64,000 bases of DNA from Liolophura sinensis. Lineage: Eukaryota > Mollusca > Polyplacophora > Chitonida > Chitonidae. Positions 1-11,764 of this stretch are shown here, in pieces; within the stretch, counting starts at the first letter, position 1; every line of letters begins with the position of its first letter. Both the position numbers and the translations under genes were made by a program. The stretch covers positions 33,536,810 to 33,600,809 of the forward strand of contig NC_088304.1 in assembly GCF_032854445.1 (NCBI RefSeq), in the 5' to 3' direction. A model generated the notes under the pieces. That model had not been told where the DNA came from. It made no database searches and saw only the letters and a program-made list of their open reading frames with translations.

Positions 1-133
1 GAAAATATTTACAAACTCCCCCAAATTAACGTTAAGTACAAATACTTGCAGTAGGTAGCTTTAGGTAGGCACTTATTTCGTAACTTTTGACTTTTTATGT
101 GGCAAGAATTTTTTCACAAGCTGCTTTTGTTAG

Positions 134-529
134 TTGCTGAATCATTATGATGTGGAACTCTTTGAAAATGAATACAAGAAAAAGTTATTGACTGGTACAT
201 TTTCCATTAACACGGACCTTCGTTATATACGAGTCAAATTTATATACGAGTCAACTTTGGCGTACGCTCGCGATTGTAACTCCGAAAAGTTACAATCACG
301 TGTTTCCTTACATTCACCTTACAATTCCTTTTTGCAAACAACTGTTGAGTCTACAATTGACTGTAGCGACGATCTGTGTGCAAGCGGGCTCAGGAACGGA
401 GTATATACGGTCGACACTATACAGTACATTGGGCTTGTTCGTGCGATAAATATGATACACGGGCGAGAATCTAGAGAGCGTGAAAACATTACCGTGTATT
501 TTAAACTTTTCCACAAACTCAGTCAATAG
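134..529 (+). CDS. Unassigned 131-codon ORF, doubtful
   Basis: An open frame of 131 codons with a mixed, fairly charged composition; I recognise no domain, signal peptide or membrane segment. The listed start is not an ATG, so the true 5' limit is unknown and it could be an exon or repeat fragment. It lies about 200 bases upstream of a TATATATAAA stretch (738-747) and an AATAAA (767-772), a spacing seen at the ends of some LTR retroelements, but no LTR partner, primer-binding site or pol-like reading frame is visible. The opposite strand is also open over much of the same stretch, which weakens the case. Most likely chance or a repeat remnant. Confidence 0.12.
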   Translation: MLNHYDVELFENEYKKKLLTGTFSINTDLRYIRVKFIYESTLAYARDCNSEKLQSRVSLHSPYNSFLQTTVESTIDCSDDLCASGLRNGVYTVDTIQYIGLVRAINMIHGRESRERENITVYFKLFHKLSQ

Positions 530-554
530 ACGAAAGCGATTTCAAGGCGCATGA

Positions 555-662
555 GGTTGAAGTATTCGAACCCACGTTCACAGCGGTTGAAGTATTCGAA
601 CCCACGTTCACAGGAGGCTGGCGACAGACAAAAACACGTTCACAGGAGGCTGGCGACAGACC
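555..662. repeat. Nested short tandem duplications
   Basis: Two nearly identical 30-base units (555-584 and 585-614) begin GGTTGAAGTATTCGAACCCA. A second, overlapping duplication has period 32: the segment starting CACGTTCACAGGAGGCTGGC at 603 is repeated at 635, separated by an A-rich spacer. Two overlapping duplication registers in about 110 bases suggest replication slippage. Confidence 0.85.
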
Positions 663-737
663 AAAAAAGGGAAAGCTTATGAAATTACGGGGACAAGTTT
701 TGGTATATCTACAACTGTCAAATTCAAACTGCCTGGC

Positions 738-772
738 TATATATAAATGCCCCAGATAAATGTTACAATAAA
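738..772 (+). promoter_or_regulatory. TATA-like box followed closely by AATAAA
   Basis: TATATATAAA at 738-747 is followed by AATAAA at 767-772. Such close pairing can mark the U3/R part of an LTR or the end of a small transcription unit. No matching second LTR was found in the window, so this is only a candidate. Confidence 0.15.
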
Positions 773-820
773 TGTATACATCAATACCTTCTGCACGTCC
801 GTCTATTGTATCTTTTTTTG

Positions 821-1205
821 TCATTCTTTACTCCAGTTTCAAGACAATACAGCCAAGAGGGTAATAATTGCAGACAGGGCACTTAGCGTGTAGTTTTTAT
901 AGTCAGTAAATCAGCACTGGGTGAGCGATCAAGGGCATGCGGAGCCCAGAGTAGCATAACGAAGTTTTATGCCCTAACAAAAGCAGCCAATGAAATACAT
1001 ACCAGAGGAAATGACGCGGGAAATCTCGTTATGGATGAACAATAACGGTAGCTTGGAAACTACTCCACTTATTGATACACGAGATATTGACAGTATATAC
1101 TGAACGAACTACGATCATATATAGCCCTTCAATAACTTCAGATCCAAATACATGGGCAATTTCTTTCATGAGACTGACTTGATTGATTTGAGTAATGTGA
1201 TTTCA
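821..1205. other. No gene seen
   Basis: Unremarkable AT-rich DNA with no reading frame worth calling and no repeat I could match within the window. Confidence 0.6.
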
Positions 1206-1206
1206 T

Positions 1207-1450
1207 TTATGTTTTATGCTGGAGAGAATTTTTCATTTAGGATTTAGGACACGGATCAAGTTTATTTATTTGATTACAGGTTAACGTCATGCTCAAAAAA
1301 GTTTCTCTGATACTATGAGGTCCAGGTTTATGAGTGGTGGGAAACGTAGTGACCAGAATAAACCACTGACCTTTGGCAAGTAACTGGCGAACTCTTCCAC
1401 GTATGAGAAATGTGATATTGATGGAAGCTAAATGGTACGCAGCGATCTGT
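1207..1450 (-). repeat. SINE-C fragment, minus strand
   Basis: The order TTTATTTATTTGATT, a GCTCAAAA motif, a GGTGGGAAACG-like body and ACCACTGACCTTTGGCAAGT matches the copy at 61425-61590, which has ACCGACCTTTGGCAAGTTTC in the same place. Read on the minus strand this is the body and AAATA tail of a SINE related to SINE-A. Diverged, boundaries approximate. Confidence 0.6.
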
Positions 1451-1540
1451 TGATACAAGACCACAAAAACAGCACCGTTGTCCCTTAATTATAATATGGA
1501 CTGTATCCCCCAAATAGGGTACTTTTCACGCGAAATGCTG

Positions 1541-1706
1541 AAATCCACGTACATCCGCAGGTTACCTTCTCACGGACGACCGAAGAGGAAGCCAACATGA
1601 GCTGGACTTGAACTCACGGCGACCGCATTGGCGCCCTGAGTCATTGCACAGAGCTGGCATGCTTTTCACCTCAGTCACGGTGGTCCCCTGGCAGGAATGA
1701 ACAATA
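1541..1706 (-). repeat. SINE-A head fragment, minus strand
   Basis: CATCCGCAGGTT, then GAGGAAGCCAACATGAGCTG and GGACTTGAACTCACGGCGAC, are the reverse complement of the head and body junction of SINE-A (compare 20820-20900). The AAATA tail is missing here; the SINE-C fragment lies just upstream in the same orientation, so the two may derive from one composite copy. Confidence 0.7.
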
Positions 1707-1709
1707 GAT

Positions 1710-3255
1710 TCCACAGATTAGGCGCGAATTTGACAGGAAACGTTCTCTGTTGAGTCCAAGGTCACGTGAACAATGAAAGCATCAGGGTCTTGAAAATTCC
1801 CTGTCCTAGAATGGGATTGAACCCACGGCTCTTGTTACTCACCGTTGCATGGACCTCTGCCCATTCTCTCTATAGAAAATAACCCAGATTTGTTGTGCTT
1901 TTGGTTTTGGCATTTTATTTGTGCGAATGTTTATTACTCGTGTCAACCTCTTCACGAATTCAGTTTCCATGGGCATAGCTCCGCGAACACGCAATTTCCT
2001 GTTTACAACCGGCCTCTAACTCTGCTTATCTCCAATCAGGGTTACCCGGTGCTCAGTCCCCGCGCAGCTACTCACGACCGGTTCCAAAACGTTTCGCTGT
2101 ACAGAGCCTCAGGTTTGGATATTTTCCGTTCAATATTGCCACAGTCTTGCACAATACATCATGTCGTGGTCGTTTTCATTCTGTCATTAATTTGCTTCTT
2201 ATGGTCTTTGGTCTACATTACATCTGTTAATTACTCTCCGGTAACGACCCGGCTCTGCCTCCCCCCCCCCCCCCCCACCCCCCCACCCTCGTGCTTCACG
2301 ATGCACGCCGTCATGAATACTCAGAGCACCGTCGTGGTATGCCCCTGGTATCATTACATGATCAGTCTATACCTGTTTACGTATTGTTGGTGGAGAGCTG
2401 GCGGGGAGGGGGAGGGGTTAGCAACTCGAGTTACGACTGTGTTAAAATAACATGGAATAATTGGTTTACTTAGGCTGTCACGCAATCCACTCGTGATACA
2501 TTAGAGAACTGAGTCGATCCAGACCACTTCGTCCGCTCTCCGCTAACGGTAAATCTTCATTATACCCTCTCCAGCGCGGACCGGACGACGTGTGGACGAG
2601 ACTCCTTATTACTGGTGATTGTATCATTAAACAATGACTGCCACGATTGACCGGTTCGGGAAAGATAAGAGTTTACACTGGTCAGAGTTACCGGTTGGAA
2701 TTAGGAGAAAAGCTTAGCTCAGATCAAACATGCCCAGTAGTTGAAAGTTACATGTGCATTTTTACTCACAATTGCCATTTAGGATCATGAAGAAGCATTG
2801 ACGAGATCCATGCTCTCAATTCTCCCTACAGAAAGCATACACACATTTAATGCAACTATCAATCATGATACAATTTACAGGTATGAAACAACAAATAATA
2901 TTAAGAGAAAGGCATGTAACGTACACATGCCTTGGGTTGTCATAAAGAACATTTTGCTGTAATTTATGAGAAAAAAGAACTGACAAGTGTAGTAGCAGAT
3001 AGCGAGAATATCTTTCGGCCCACTTAACCCTTCAAGTCATATCTAAGTTGCTAAACTATAATTCGTTTGGTTTTCGCCACAGATCTACTAAGTCAGTCCT
3101 ACAGTCTGCAGTATGATTTCACATCCATTGCCAGAGAGTTAAGCGGAAAAGAGTTTGAAATACAACACAGCACACATTGAATCAGAACAATGAGGTAAGA
3201 GAATTCCTCTTGATTTATTAGTCCACGTCCTTTTACAAGCAAACCATACAGCGAC
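1710..3255. other. No convincing gene; long C tract inside
   Basis: A 201-codon frame (1845-2450, plus) runs straight through the homopolymer C tract and has no recognisable domain apart from a hydrophobic stretch, so I do not call it. G-rich DNA (GGGGAGGGGGAGGGG) lies near 2401-2416. Nothing else stands out. Confidence 0.55.
2261..2288. repeat. Poly-C tract
   Basis: An almost pure run of C broken by two A residues. Such tracts are length-unstable and often mis-sequenced. Confidence 0.95.
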
Positions 3256-3270
3256 GAAATCGCTTCGTGC

Positions 3271-3510
3271 AGTGGCCTTAACGGTTAGAGCATCCGCCGC
3301 GAAGTCGGGAGACCTTGGATCAAACCTAGGTCGGGTCACACCAAACGCTTTAGAATGACACTTACTGCCGTCTCGCTCAGCTCTGAGAGGCTGGGGCGAG
3401 GAAACAGGAACGCGACTACTTGGAGAGCCATGTCTGGTGTCTTCGGCATGATACTTCAGATGCGGCAGCATTTTGGAGGCATGGACTCGCCCTGCTTTTT
3501 GCAGTTTGAA
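3271..3510 (+). repeat. SINE-B copy, tRNA-like head
   Basis: The head carries an A-box-like AGTGGCCTTAACGGTTAGAG (3271) and a B-box-like GGATCAAACC (3317), about 40 bases apart as in tRNA genes. Downstream body GTCTGGTGTCTTCGGCATGA is shared with the SINE-B copies at 32.2, 51.8 and 58.1 kb. The TGAG tail is absent, so the copy is 3'-truncated. Not a functional tRNA. Confidence 0.75.
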
Positions 3511-3514
3511 ATTT

Positions 3515-5900
3515 AGTGACAGTTCTGTTACAGGAATGTCCGCCTTACATGAGGTAACGTGAGAAATCACGAAAATTTGTCGGTATTGTATGTATGGGTA
3601 TACCAGTTAGAACTGTCATTCCATCAACTGCATCCTTTGCAACAAGTTTTCCATGGGCAAAACCTTCCGGACAGTTATCGCGTCAACTCTCAAATCGAAA
3701 TACTTGTGAGGGCAAAAAAACAGTTGTTCCACTGTCTCAGACGAACATGAATTTTTCTTGAAAGCACGATCATAGTTCGTCATTTCATCGATGACGACAA
3801 TAATAAACTGCCTCGTCTGTTTTGCTGGTTAGCAAAACCTTTACAAAGCTTAAAATACAGCAGCAATGCTAAAACGGTTTCATGACTATAATTTGAGTTC
3901 TGAAAAGCTGACTGGTTTCCCGCACGTATGAACCCGAGAACAGGACGAGGTAAGAAGACATGTCTGGCCGAAACAGGGTTTTCAGAAAACATATTGATAT
4001 CAAATGTAAGTTGTATTTCAGAGTTTGTTACAGTTCGAGATTGTCCCACATAGCTTGGCGCCAGCTTTTATCGCGCGGCATTACGATATCCGGCTAGAAT
4101 TCGGCGTTCCATGTTGAATCACTGATTTTTATTGACTTAATTTATTTCACAATGCTATTACAGGAGAATATTGATGTAGTGTTTAATAATAAATTATTGG
4201 TAAATGTAATATTTGCCTTGGTTTTGAGGAGATTACAGAGAATCGTGCTCATAAACAATATCAATCAAATACTGTCAGATAGATTCATTATTCACTCGGC
4301 AAATAGATTAGTGTACACAGAGAAGATTAAAAATTATCATATTTAGAAAACAATTTTGACATTATTTTACATATACAGGGCGAATTATTTATATTTATTT
4401 ATTTTATTGTTGTTTAAAAGCAAAGACAACATTCATATCAACCTAAATGAAAGAGCTATACTTAAGGTCAAATGAAATATCTCAAGTTTCTGGCAGCAGC
4501 CATGGTTATTTGAGTATTTCATAGTTAAACATCGAAGGTTTAGAAGTTTCTTAAGAAATCTTAGGAAGTAATCTGCCATTTTAACAGCTTACATACGTCA
4601 TCGCGCTTAGCTTTGCCCAGTAGCTATTCAGGGTATGACATTCAAGATGTAGACGTGACGTCGCCCTCTGGTGCATCCCTGACCGAGATTATAGCGACAT
4701 ACTTAGCTGAGACTGAAAATGTACGTTAATCATATTGTAGGAGTAAAACCTTAAGAACAGTGATGTCACAATGAATTTTCAAGAGGAGTAAAGGAGGCTT
4801 TGAATTGGATAAGCCTAAAACAAGGCAGGACTTTCCATGTACCTCGAATCGGTGGATTTCGTTGAAAATGACGATGTGTAAAACCGTTTTTCTTTCTTAC
4901 GAAAACTTACATAATAATAAAAAACAGAATTCTATGCAGTTTGTATAACTCTTTCATTTAAGGTATAGGCTATATATATATGTGTGTTTTGCCTTTATAC
5001 TGTACGATGGCTGTCATGTCTATGGGTTAAAGTAACCGGAATTCTCGGAGTAATCCCTCTGACATACGCCAGGTAAATCACCTGACAAAGCTGCATTTCA
5101 GTCCGTTATTTGGGCTCGAGAAACGTACACTTTACACCATCGGTCAGAATCAGAGTGAAAACGCTTGTTTACGCATGTGCATACCTCTTTATCAGGCAAC
5201 ACACAGAATCTATACCTGACATAAATCACAAGTACAAAACCGATAGCTCAAAAAGTACAACAAACATGACCATGTGCCGGACTCCTAAAATCCCAGAATT
5301 GATGATTTTTTGATCGTTTCGAACTCGCTGTCAAGATACGTGGATCACTCAGAGGACAACAGATGGTTGACGTGTGGCAGATGTGAAACCGTCACAATAC
5401 GTGATGAATGTGTTGATCTTCAAAGTTTGTTCTGTATACCGCTCAGAGACACAGGTAATCAATGGGATGATTAAGCGCTCCAAACGATAAACGTTGCCTG
5501 GCAGATGTTGCGTTCGTCGAAAAATACATTGTATACAAAAATGTATATTTTTGATGAAAAGTTTTGATTTTGTTTTCTTTGTCTACGTTTTGTTATTGTG
5601 TCCATGTCAACCACTGTGTACTTAAACTGAAGCTACATAGGTTAACTTATATCTGCAGTTATTCATGTTCACTGCTGGACGTACACTTGAATATTTCTCT
5701 GCATCCTTTTGCATTGTTTTGTTGTTATTGTATGCTTAATGTGAGAACAATGCAGCACTTTTGGTAATTCTAGACCAGTGACGACTAATAAATAGCATCA
5801 CTACATTTACTTTTATCTAACTTTACTTAAACCATGATGCTATAATGGGGACGAGTAATTTGGCACAAAAGCATTTTCATGAACAGTTATAATAAAACCT
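3515..5900. other. No gene seen
   Basis: AT-rich DNA. Several 60-90-codon frames occur on both strands without domain signatures or exon-like flanks, and I treat them as chance. Confidence 0.55.
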
Positions 5901-5904
5901 TAAC

Positions 5905-6046
5905 TAAGGTAAATTGACAAGACACAGTATTTCACCCGGTCATTTATCAATTATCACATTGTTGTCGCTGCTCTGGTTTTACTCTCTGTTCTGTAGGTCT
6001 ATCGCACTGTCGTCGCTGCTCTGGCTTTACTCTCTGTTCTGTAAGC
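5905..6046 (+). repeat. Dispersed repeat with internal 48-bp tandem duplication
   Basis: Two 48-base units (5951-5998, 5999-6046) share GTCGCTGCTCTGG and TTTTACTCTCTGTTCTGTA-type sequence. The unit and its left flank reappear inverted at 11068-11165 (there with GCAGCGACGACAGTGTGATG and AGAGAGTAAAACC), so this is a dispersed repeat, with the duplication specific to this copy. Family unknown. Confidence 0.65.
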
Positions 6047-6392
6047 GTTTTATTATATTAAAGCCTTGTTTATGTTAGGCATCAGCATTTTACGTCTGGT
6101 AGTTTTGTGCTGTTTTCACTGTCCTATAATAAGGCTATTAACAATACTATTAACAAATTATAGAGTATACTGTATCAATGGCTCATAGCTATTAATTTTC
6201 AGTATCTTTACTTATATTAACTGATTATCATTAAGACTGGGACAGCTGATAAAGGAAACTATACAGGGACAAATTTAGTCCTTACTCAGTTCGTCAAATA
6301 AGACAAGTCAGAACGCTATTTCAATACGCACTCTCCTCAGCTTCACATACACAACATAACGCCTGCATGACGTTGTTGTTGTTGATTATCAT

Positions 6393-6489
6393 GAGCTCTG
6401 TCGGGTTTCCTCCCACCATAATGCTGGCCCCCGTTTTATAAGTGAAATATTCTTGAGTACGGCGTAAAACACTAATGAAATAAATAAAT
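6393..6489 (+). repeat. SINE-A 3' fragment
   Basis: TTTCCTCCCACCATAATGCT, AAGTGAAATATTCTTGAGTA and CGGCGTAAAACACTAATG followed by AAATAAATAAAT match the full-length copy at 20777-21045. The tRNA-like head is missing (5' truncation). Confidence 0.9.
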
Positions 6490-7184
6490 CTTTGAGCACT
6501 ACAGATCGATTTCCCACTTTAGTGCGGCCTTGAACTGTTGGGTAACAAAGCTGTTACGTGTTGCTTGGTATGGAGGTTTAGTGATGCTTATTAGAAGGCA
6601 AACAACACATAACGCAGAATCTCAACCACCTCCCCCCCCCCCCCCACCATCGATTATAGTTATAGATCTATATGGACGTTGTGACTTATAGAACATTAAT
6701 TTCACCAACAGACACTCGCTCCATCAGGCTTGCTTTCCTCTTCAGATCCTCCACACTTTGGAGAATCTAATCAAATTTCCCCGTCAATATGTTCTACAAG
6801 ATTAAGCCACATGGCTTAATTCCATAAAGTTCTTATAGTTTCGCATAACTTCATACTGCCTCACGGTATATGTCCTTCACCGTACAGTCTGGTAACAAAA
6901 CTGTCAAGGGGTTAATAGATGATAGTAGGAGTATAACGATCAGGACGGCAGTGCATACTTATTAGATCACAGCGATTAGAATTGTACCGAAACGTCTCTT
7001 TGCTTAGGATCTAACACACGGGGCTTAATGTTGTGTAAACATCGTCCTTGACAAGATAGCCACGTCAGATATATGATATATCAGTGAGACACATATTTTG
7101 ATATACAACAACTTACGAACTAGAACAGTGTAGGATTTGGATCAATTCACTCACGAGAACATTCTTTATTCTTTCGGCACACAC
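6490..7184. other. No gene seen; short poly-C run
   Basis: Contains a 14-base C run (6632-6645). No credible reading frame or repeat match. Confidence 0.6.
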
Positions 7185-7372
7185 TGAAAACTGACTGTTT
7201 CTCCTTAATTGCATGAATCCAGCCCCATGTTTTACTATATATACCTTCTTAGTTCTTTGATGGTTTGTATTGAAACTTGTTTGGAATATTGGTCTTGAAT
7301 ATTGATCCATGCAGAGCATCAATTTTGGTTGACGACTGGTATACGAATGTCCGTTTCGATGCCTATAGGTAA
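7185..7372 (+). repeat. PLR repeat, orientation A, 3' part
   Basis: Carries ACTGTTTCTCC, a TACTATATATACCTTCTTAG block, TTCTTTGATGGTTTGTATTG and the 3' end GGTTGACGACTGGTATACGA followed by ATGTCCGTTTCGATGC. The same order is present at 7890-8195, 24480-24560, 25222-25397 and, inverted, at 18083-18240 and 30606-30900. Because one copy abuts the Naiad-like ORFs at 18.2 kb, PLR is probably a terminal or untranslated part of that retroelement family. Confidence 0.7.
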
Positions 7373-7497
7373 ACAATTAAACGCCATGTATGAAAATCAG
7401 TTCGCATAAGTCTTGAGTGTGATATGACTGTCTGTTGGTGATTTTAACGACTCGTACGTTCGGTTTCATCGGTGGGTCTTATTTTCGCTTTACCCGA

Positions 7498-7845
7498 CGT
7501 TAGAGTGTGTGAGTGAGTGCTGAAGGTTTAACGTAGTACTTAATAATTTTTCAGTCATATGACATATGAGTTCATATAATGTGCCTGCTTATTGCAGAAC
7601 GGATTTCCACCGCTCTTTTATCTTGTGCTGCTTCACTTACCGAAGAGAGGCAAGGCGTCCCGCCGGAGCCATTATACTGATACGGGTCATCCAGTCATTG
7701 CACTATCCGCATCATGCTGAACGCCAAGCGAGGAAGTTACAACTTCCTCTTTTAAGGCCTTAGGTGTGACTCAACCCTGGATTGACCCTGGATCTACCGC
7801 ACCCGAAGCGGACGCTCTACAAACTATGCTATCGTGGCCGGACTG
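7498..7845 (-). repeat. SINE-B, near full length, minus strand
   Basis: Read on the minus strand it begins with a tRNA-like head (GTAGAGCGTCCGCTTCGGGT, then a B-box-like GGTCAATCC), passes through the SINE-B body (here GCGGTGGAAATCCGTTCTGC) and ends in a short TGAG/CTCA tail at 7507-7520. It is the most complete SINE-B in the window. The tRNA-like part has too many mismatches to be a functional tRNA. Confidence 0.75.
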
Positions 7846-7887
7846 CGACGGTAGAAGCTCCCGATTTAGCGTGTTTAATAGCATAGT

Positions 7888-8195
7888 CACGTTGGATACA
7901 TAACAGTTGCCTTCAAAGCGCAAATGAGATACAGACTTTTGATTAGCGAGAACTAGTTTTCGATCTGGATACTTGTTTAAATTTACACGCCTGGAATATT
8001 CCTTGCGTCGTTCCATCATCAACGAAAACTGTTCATTGCTTCTTTTTGCACGAATTCTTTCGTCTTTCTTACTTTATATACTTTCTCAAGTTTTTCGGTG
8101 GTTTGTCTTGAACGATAATTTGGAAATTTCGTCTTGCGAATATTGACCGAGAACGTCCAAAATGGTTATTGATTGGTGAACGAATGTTTGTAGCT
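7888..8195 (+). repeat. PLR repeat, orientation A, long copy
   Basis: Starts with TTGGATACATAACAGTTGCC and CAAAGCGCAAATGAGATACA, continues to GCTTCTTTTTGCACGAATTC, ACTTTATATACTTTCTCAAG, GGTGGTTTGTCTTGAACGAT and ends near TGAACGAATGTTTGTAG. This copy joins the two halves of PLR seen separately elsewhere, so they belong to one unit of roughly 300 bases or more. Confidence 0.7.
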
Positions 8196-8199
8196 AACT

Positions 8200-11060
8200 A
8201 AGCTTAGGTTTGCATGAAAGTGTATTTTAAGTGTAAACGGGACTGAAGGATTCGTCCAGCGTTTACCATATTTCAATAAAGTCATTGCCACATTTGCGGA
8301 AATGTACAGAGTATATATCCCAAACCGATGAATATCAGCAATGTCAGCAATGGCCAAGATAAAAACTGCTTGCACCAAGACGAGGAAATATCTCTATTGG
8401 TCCTTCTTTACACTTTCATACTGGGGTTAAAACTTACTGATCGCGGCTGTTTCCTCTCTCTTCGTCAATCTTCGCCAGAGAAAGACAATATTGGTGTCTT
8501 CAGTGAGAGACACCTTGAGACATAAAGGACAGAACCTTTCATATTACTTTCGGTTTTCATATATCTATGCAGAGCTCAGTGATTGTATTTAGTGCTGTGC
8601 CAAAGACTGAAGCCCTAGCCATTGTGAGAAACTGTGGACTGAACGATACATTGGAAAGGAGAACACAAATACCCGATTGCTCAAAAACGCTTAATTATCG
8701 ATATCAATAAAATTGTCATATTTATTAGTGGCGATAAATCAATTGTTTGCATACTGACAATTTACTACTGAATATTAATTTGTTCCATCCATTCTTCCTC
8801 AACCCCAGCTCAATAAACACCAGTGTAAAATATGATCAGGTTGAGGCATAACGCTGATTGTTCGTATCATTTTCCATGACGTATGGTATTCGTTTCTTTT
8901 GATCGTTACGTTTGCCTGGATCATGTCATTCATGCTACTGTCGAGTGTGTCCCCCATAAAACGGTCGATGACGACCTATGATGGCTGGAAGTAGGTAATT
9001 AATTACGGTGAAGGATGTAAGTTGCTGATGATGTGAGCGGCCACATAAAAATACTGATGGTAATTGAACAGGACTGACTGCTTTCATGGTTAATAGATGA
9101 CCCACTTACAGGCACAGAATATCTCGGCGGGATTTATGTCCGTTCACGGCAGTCTCCGTTACTCGGTTACGTCACTGGCACGAGTATCTTTAGGCATGTA
9201 TACAGTTCCAATAACCTGTGTTATACGACAACGTCATTTCTTTCGCCCGCTAACCTCTGATCAGGTCTTTCGCTCAGAATCTTTCAGGCCGACGGTTTTC
9301 ACAAAGGTCTGCGATATTCTGGTATACACTTCCCCTTGCGCATGTGCAAAATCCGAACGTATGCGAAAGTTTCCGATGATTGCCCTCAGTACGCCTGACC
9401 AAATAGCATGCTTCATCGAGCCGCTTTATAGAATCACACACGAATGGTCGTTGAAGACGCCACGGAATTAACAGAACTAACTACGTCCATCTACAGTAGC
9501 GAAAACCTAACCCGTGCCTATAAGGAAAATGAAAACAGCACTTCATACAGTAGAACCACCGGTTAATAAGACATATTGAATAGCCATCACACGCTCGCAC
9601 CCAAGGCACACCTCTGAAGAATCACGTACCGCGGAATCCATACAGATCAACAGAAGTCTTCCTAGCAGGAATTCTTTTAATAGCTTTTTTTCTTTCTTTT
9701 CTTTCAGTCGCATGAATTCGATTCAGTAACAGCTCCGCCATGCAGCTCGGCATATATAATATAGCCCCTCTTTATTTGTCAGCTTCCTTGTTTCGCGGCC
9801 ATCTTTTTTCTTTTCCCCAACGCAACAAAAACATGTCACGTCTGACTTATGCTACGAGAGTTCCATGTCTCCATAATGGCTGATTCGTGCTGAAACCAGT
9901 TTTGTAAGGAAACGTTTGTAGTATACAGAAAGGTTATCAAATGACATTAACCGGATATCTTTTGAGCTGGGTTTATTCTGTTTTCCGGTAGGAGTAGCGT
10001 GACTTCAATAAAAATGAAGACACAGTTGTAGAAGAAAAAATGAAAAAAAAGCTAATATTATATTGGAAACAAATATGCCCTTTCGGTGGAACGAGGACAG
10101 TTTTGTGTGTATGTGATGGGAATATGGAAATATTGTAAAGATTTTAGCATTTTCTTGCAAACATTGATTCCATCGACCAGCAGATGGGGGGCTTAGTGGT
10201 GGGAAATACACATTCTTCCCCATGGTCCGATGTATGTCGAGATATTTGGTGAATAGAAGAGATGATCATTGCCCCGGTACTGTTGTTCAGGTCATGTCTT
10301 CTACAGGGCAATATGACGGAATCAATAGCGACCTCTAGCGGAACTGTCTTGCAATGCGAGGAACGATAGGCTGAGATCGGGAGGGCACTGGGAATCTGAG
10401 GTGAGACACGGCGAATCGGCCGTGACTGGAGTCTTGCACCCCGCCCTGCTCGATGGGAGGCAAATACCGGCCCGTGCCTCAACTCTCACCGGCGTACGTG
10501 GGTAAGACCACGTCTTGTCTCCCCCAAGGGACGCACAGGCTGGGTAATATACGTTCTCCTTAAATTGTCGCGAGGCTGGAGGCGGATTAATGTAGTACTT
10601 AGGTTAACAAATGCAAATAATCAGGTAAAAGGGTGTTAGGTGATCCAGTGCGCGGATCTTTTTCATAATCTTCGCCCTTTGTCTGGTGCAATAAAAGCCA
10701 ATTTGCCACGCATTCCATTAACATTTTCGTATTCTCAAGGATATTACCTTATTTCATCTGCGAAAAACTAGGCCTTTCTAGAGTATAAACTTAGTCAATT
10801 GTTCTAGGCTACAATCTATCAATCAACACAACTTTTTTATCCCAAGACATATACGTCAACACCGTAACGATACTAACAAACAAGCTGAAAGAGTCACTAA
10901 ACAAAAAACAAGCTGGTGTCACTATAATGTCATGTTTGGTGTCCACTGTTAAAACTTTAATGAATCAGCACAATAGATATGGCTGTAACGAAAGTATCGA
11001 TATCAAAACCAAAAAGGCTGAGAAAGCAAAAAAGCTAAGGTCACGAGTTATATAATTAAA
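8200..11060. other. No gene seen
   Basis: Reading frames of 65-124 codons (for example 9097-9471 plus, 10144-10482 minus) have no recognisable domains and no matching splice context. The 10.3-10.6 kb part is locally GC-richer. No repeat shared with the rest of the window was noticed. Confidence 0.5.
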
Positions 11061-11067
11061 GACATCA

Positions 11068-11165
11068 AGCACAGAGAGTAAAACCAAAGCAGCGACGACA
11101 GTGTGATGTGTGGCAAATGGTCACACATAGCCGGACCCTTGTCAGTTTACCTACGTTATTGCTTC
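11068..11165 (-). repeat. Dispersed repeat, inverted relative to 5905-6046
   Basis: AGAGAGTAAAACCAAAGCAG and CGACGACAGTGTGATG are the reverse complement of the block at about 6000-6045. The match continues into GTCAGTTTACCTACG, the counterpart of AAGGTAAATTGAC at about 5909. Only one unit here, no tandem duplication. Confidence 0.6.
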
Positions 11166-11329
11166 ATTCTAACTCTTCGTGTAAATGCTTAAACAGCAGT
11201 AAACTGCACACCTCCTAGAACTATGGTTTAAGCAGAATTAGATGAAAAAATGCAGTGATGTTAATTGTAATTTATTAGTATATGTCCTTTCTTGAACCGG
11301 AAGTGAGGGAACGTACACAGGAGTACTGT

Positions 11330-11483
11330 GTGATGAGACACATCAGAGCGTCCACAATCTCTGACACTCTGCTCCATGATTGTGTCTGTTTCCTCTTAAC
11401 CCGGGGCTAGGGGCGGTATATTAAGCGGGTTGAATTATATAGCCACTTTGGATACATGAACAGTTGCAATCAAAGAGCAAATG
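11330..11483 (+). repeat. PLR 5' part, orientation A
   Basis: CTTAACCCGGGGCTAGGGGC and TTGGATACATGAACAGTTGC then AATCAAAGAGCAAATGAG match 20085-20170 downstream of the Naiad-like ORFs (CTTAACCTGAGGCTAGGGGC, ATGAACAGTTGCAATCAAAG). This ties PLR to the 3' region of that element. It is cut off at the TGAG tail of the next SINE. Confidence 0.7.
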
Positions 11484-11752
11484 AGTGAGTGAGTGAGTGA
11501 GTGCTTGGGGTTTAAAGTACCACTTAAAAATTTCTACACAGTGCATGCAATGTGCCTCCTTATTGCAGGACGGATTTCCACCTCTCTTTTATCTTGTGCT
11601 GCTTCACTGAAACGCCCTACCGAAAGGAAGTAAGCTGTCCCACCCGGTCGTTGCACTATCCCCTTCATGCTAAACGCCAAGCGGGGAAGTTACAACGTCC
11701 TCTTTTAAGGTCTTACGTGGGTCTCGATCCAGGATTGACCCTGGATCTGATT
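11484..11752 (-). repeat. SINE-B, minus strand, head truncated
   Basis: TGAG tail (11484-11502), GCTTGGGGTTTAAAGTACCA, CAGGACGGATTTCCACCTCT, GCCAAGCGGGGAAGTTACAA and GGATTGACCCTGGATCTG follow the same order as 7498-7845. The tRNA-like head stops just after the B-box equivalent, where a SINE-A tail begins. Confidence 0.75.
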
Positions 11753-11764
11753 TTTTATGGGAAT

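Noticed and set aside
738-772. Solo LTR
   Set aside because: TATA and AATAAA words only; no defined ends, no target duplication, no second copy.
1845-2450. 201-codon plus-strand frame
   Set aside because: Runs through a homopolymer C tract giving a Pro run, no domain, and no exon-like flanks; best explained by chance.
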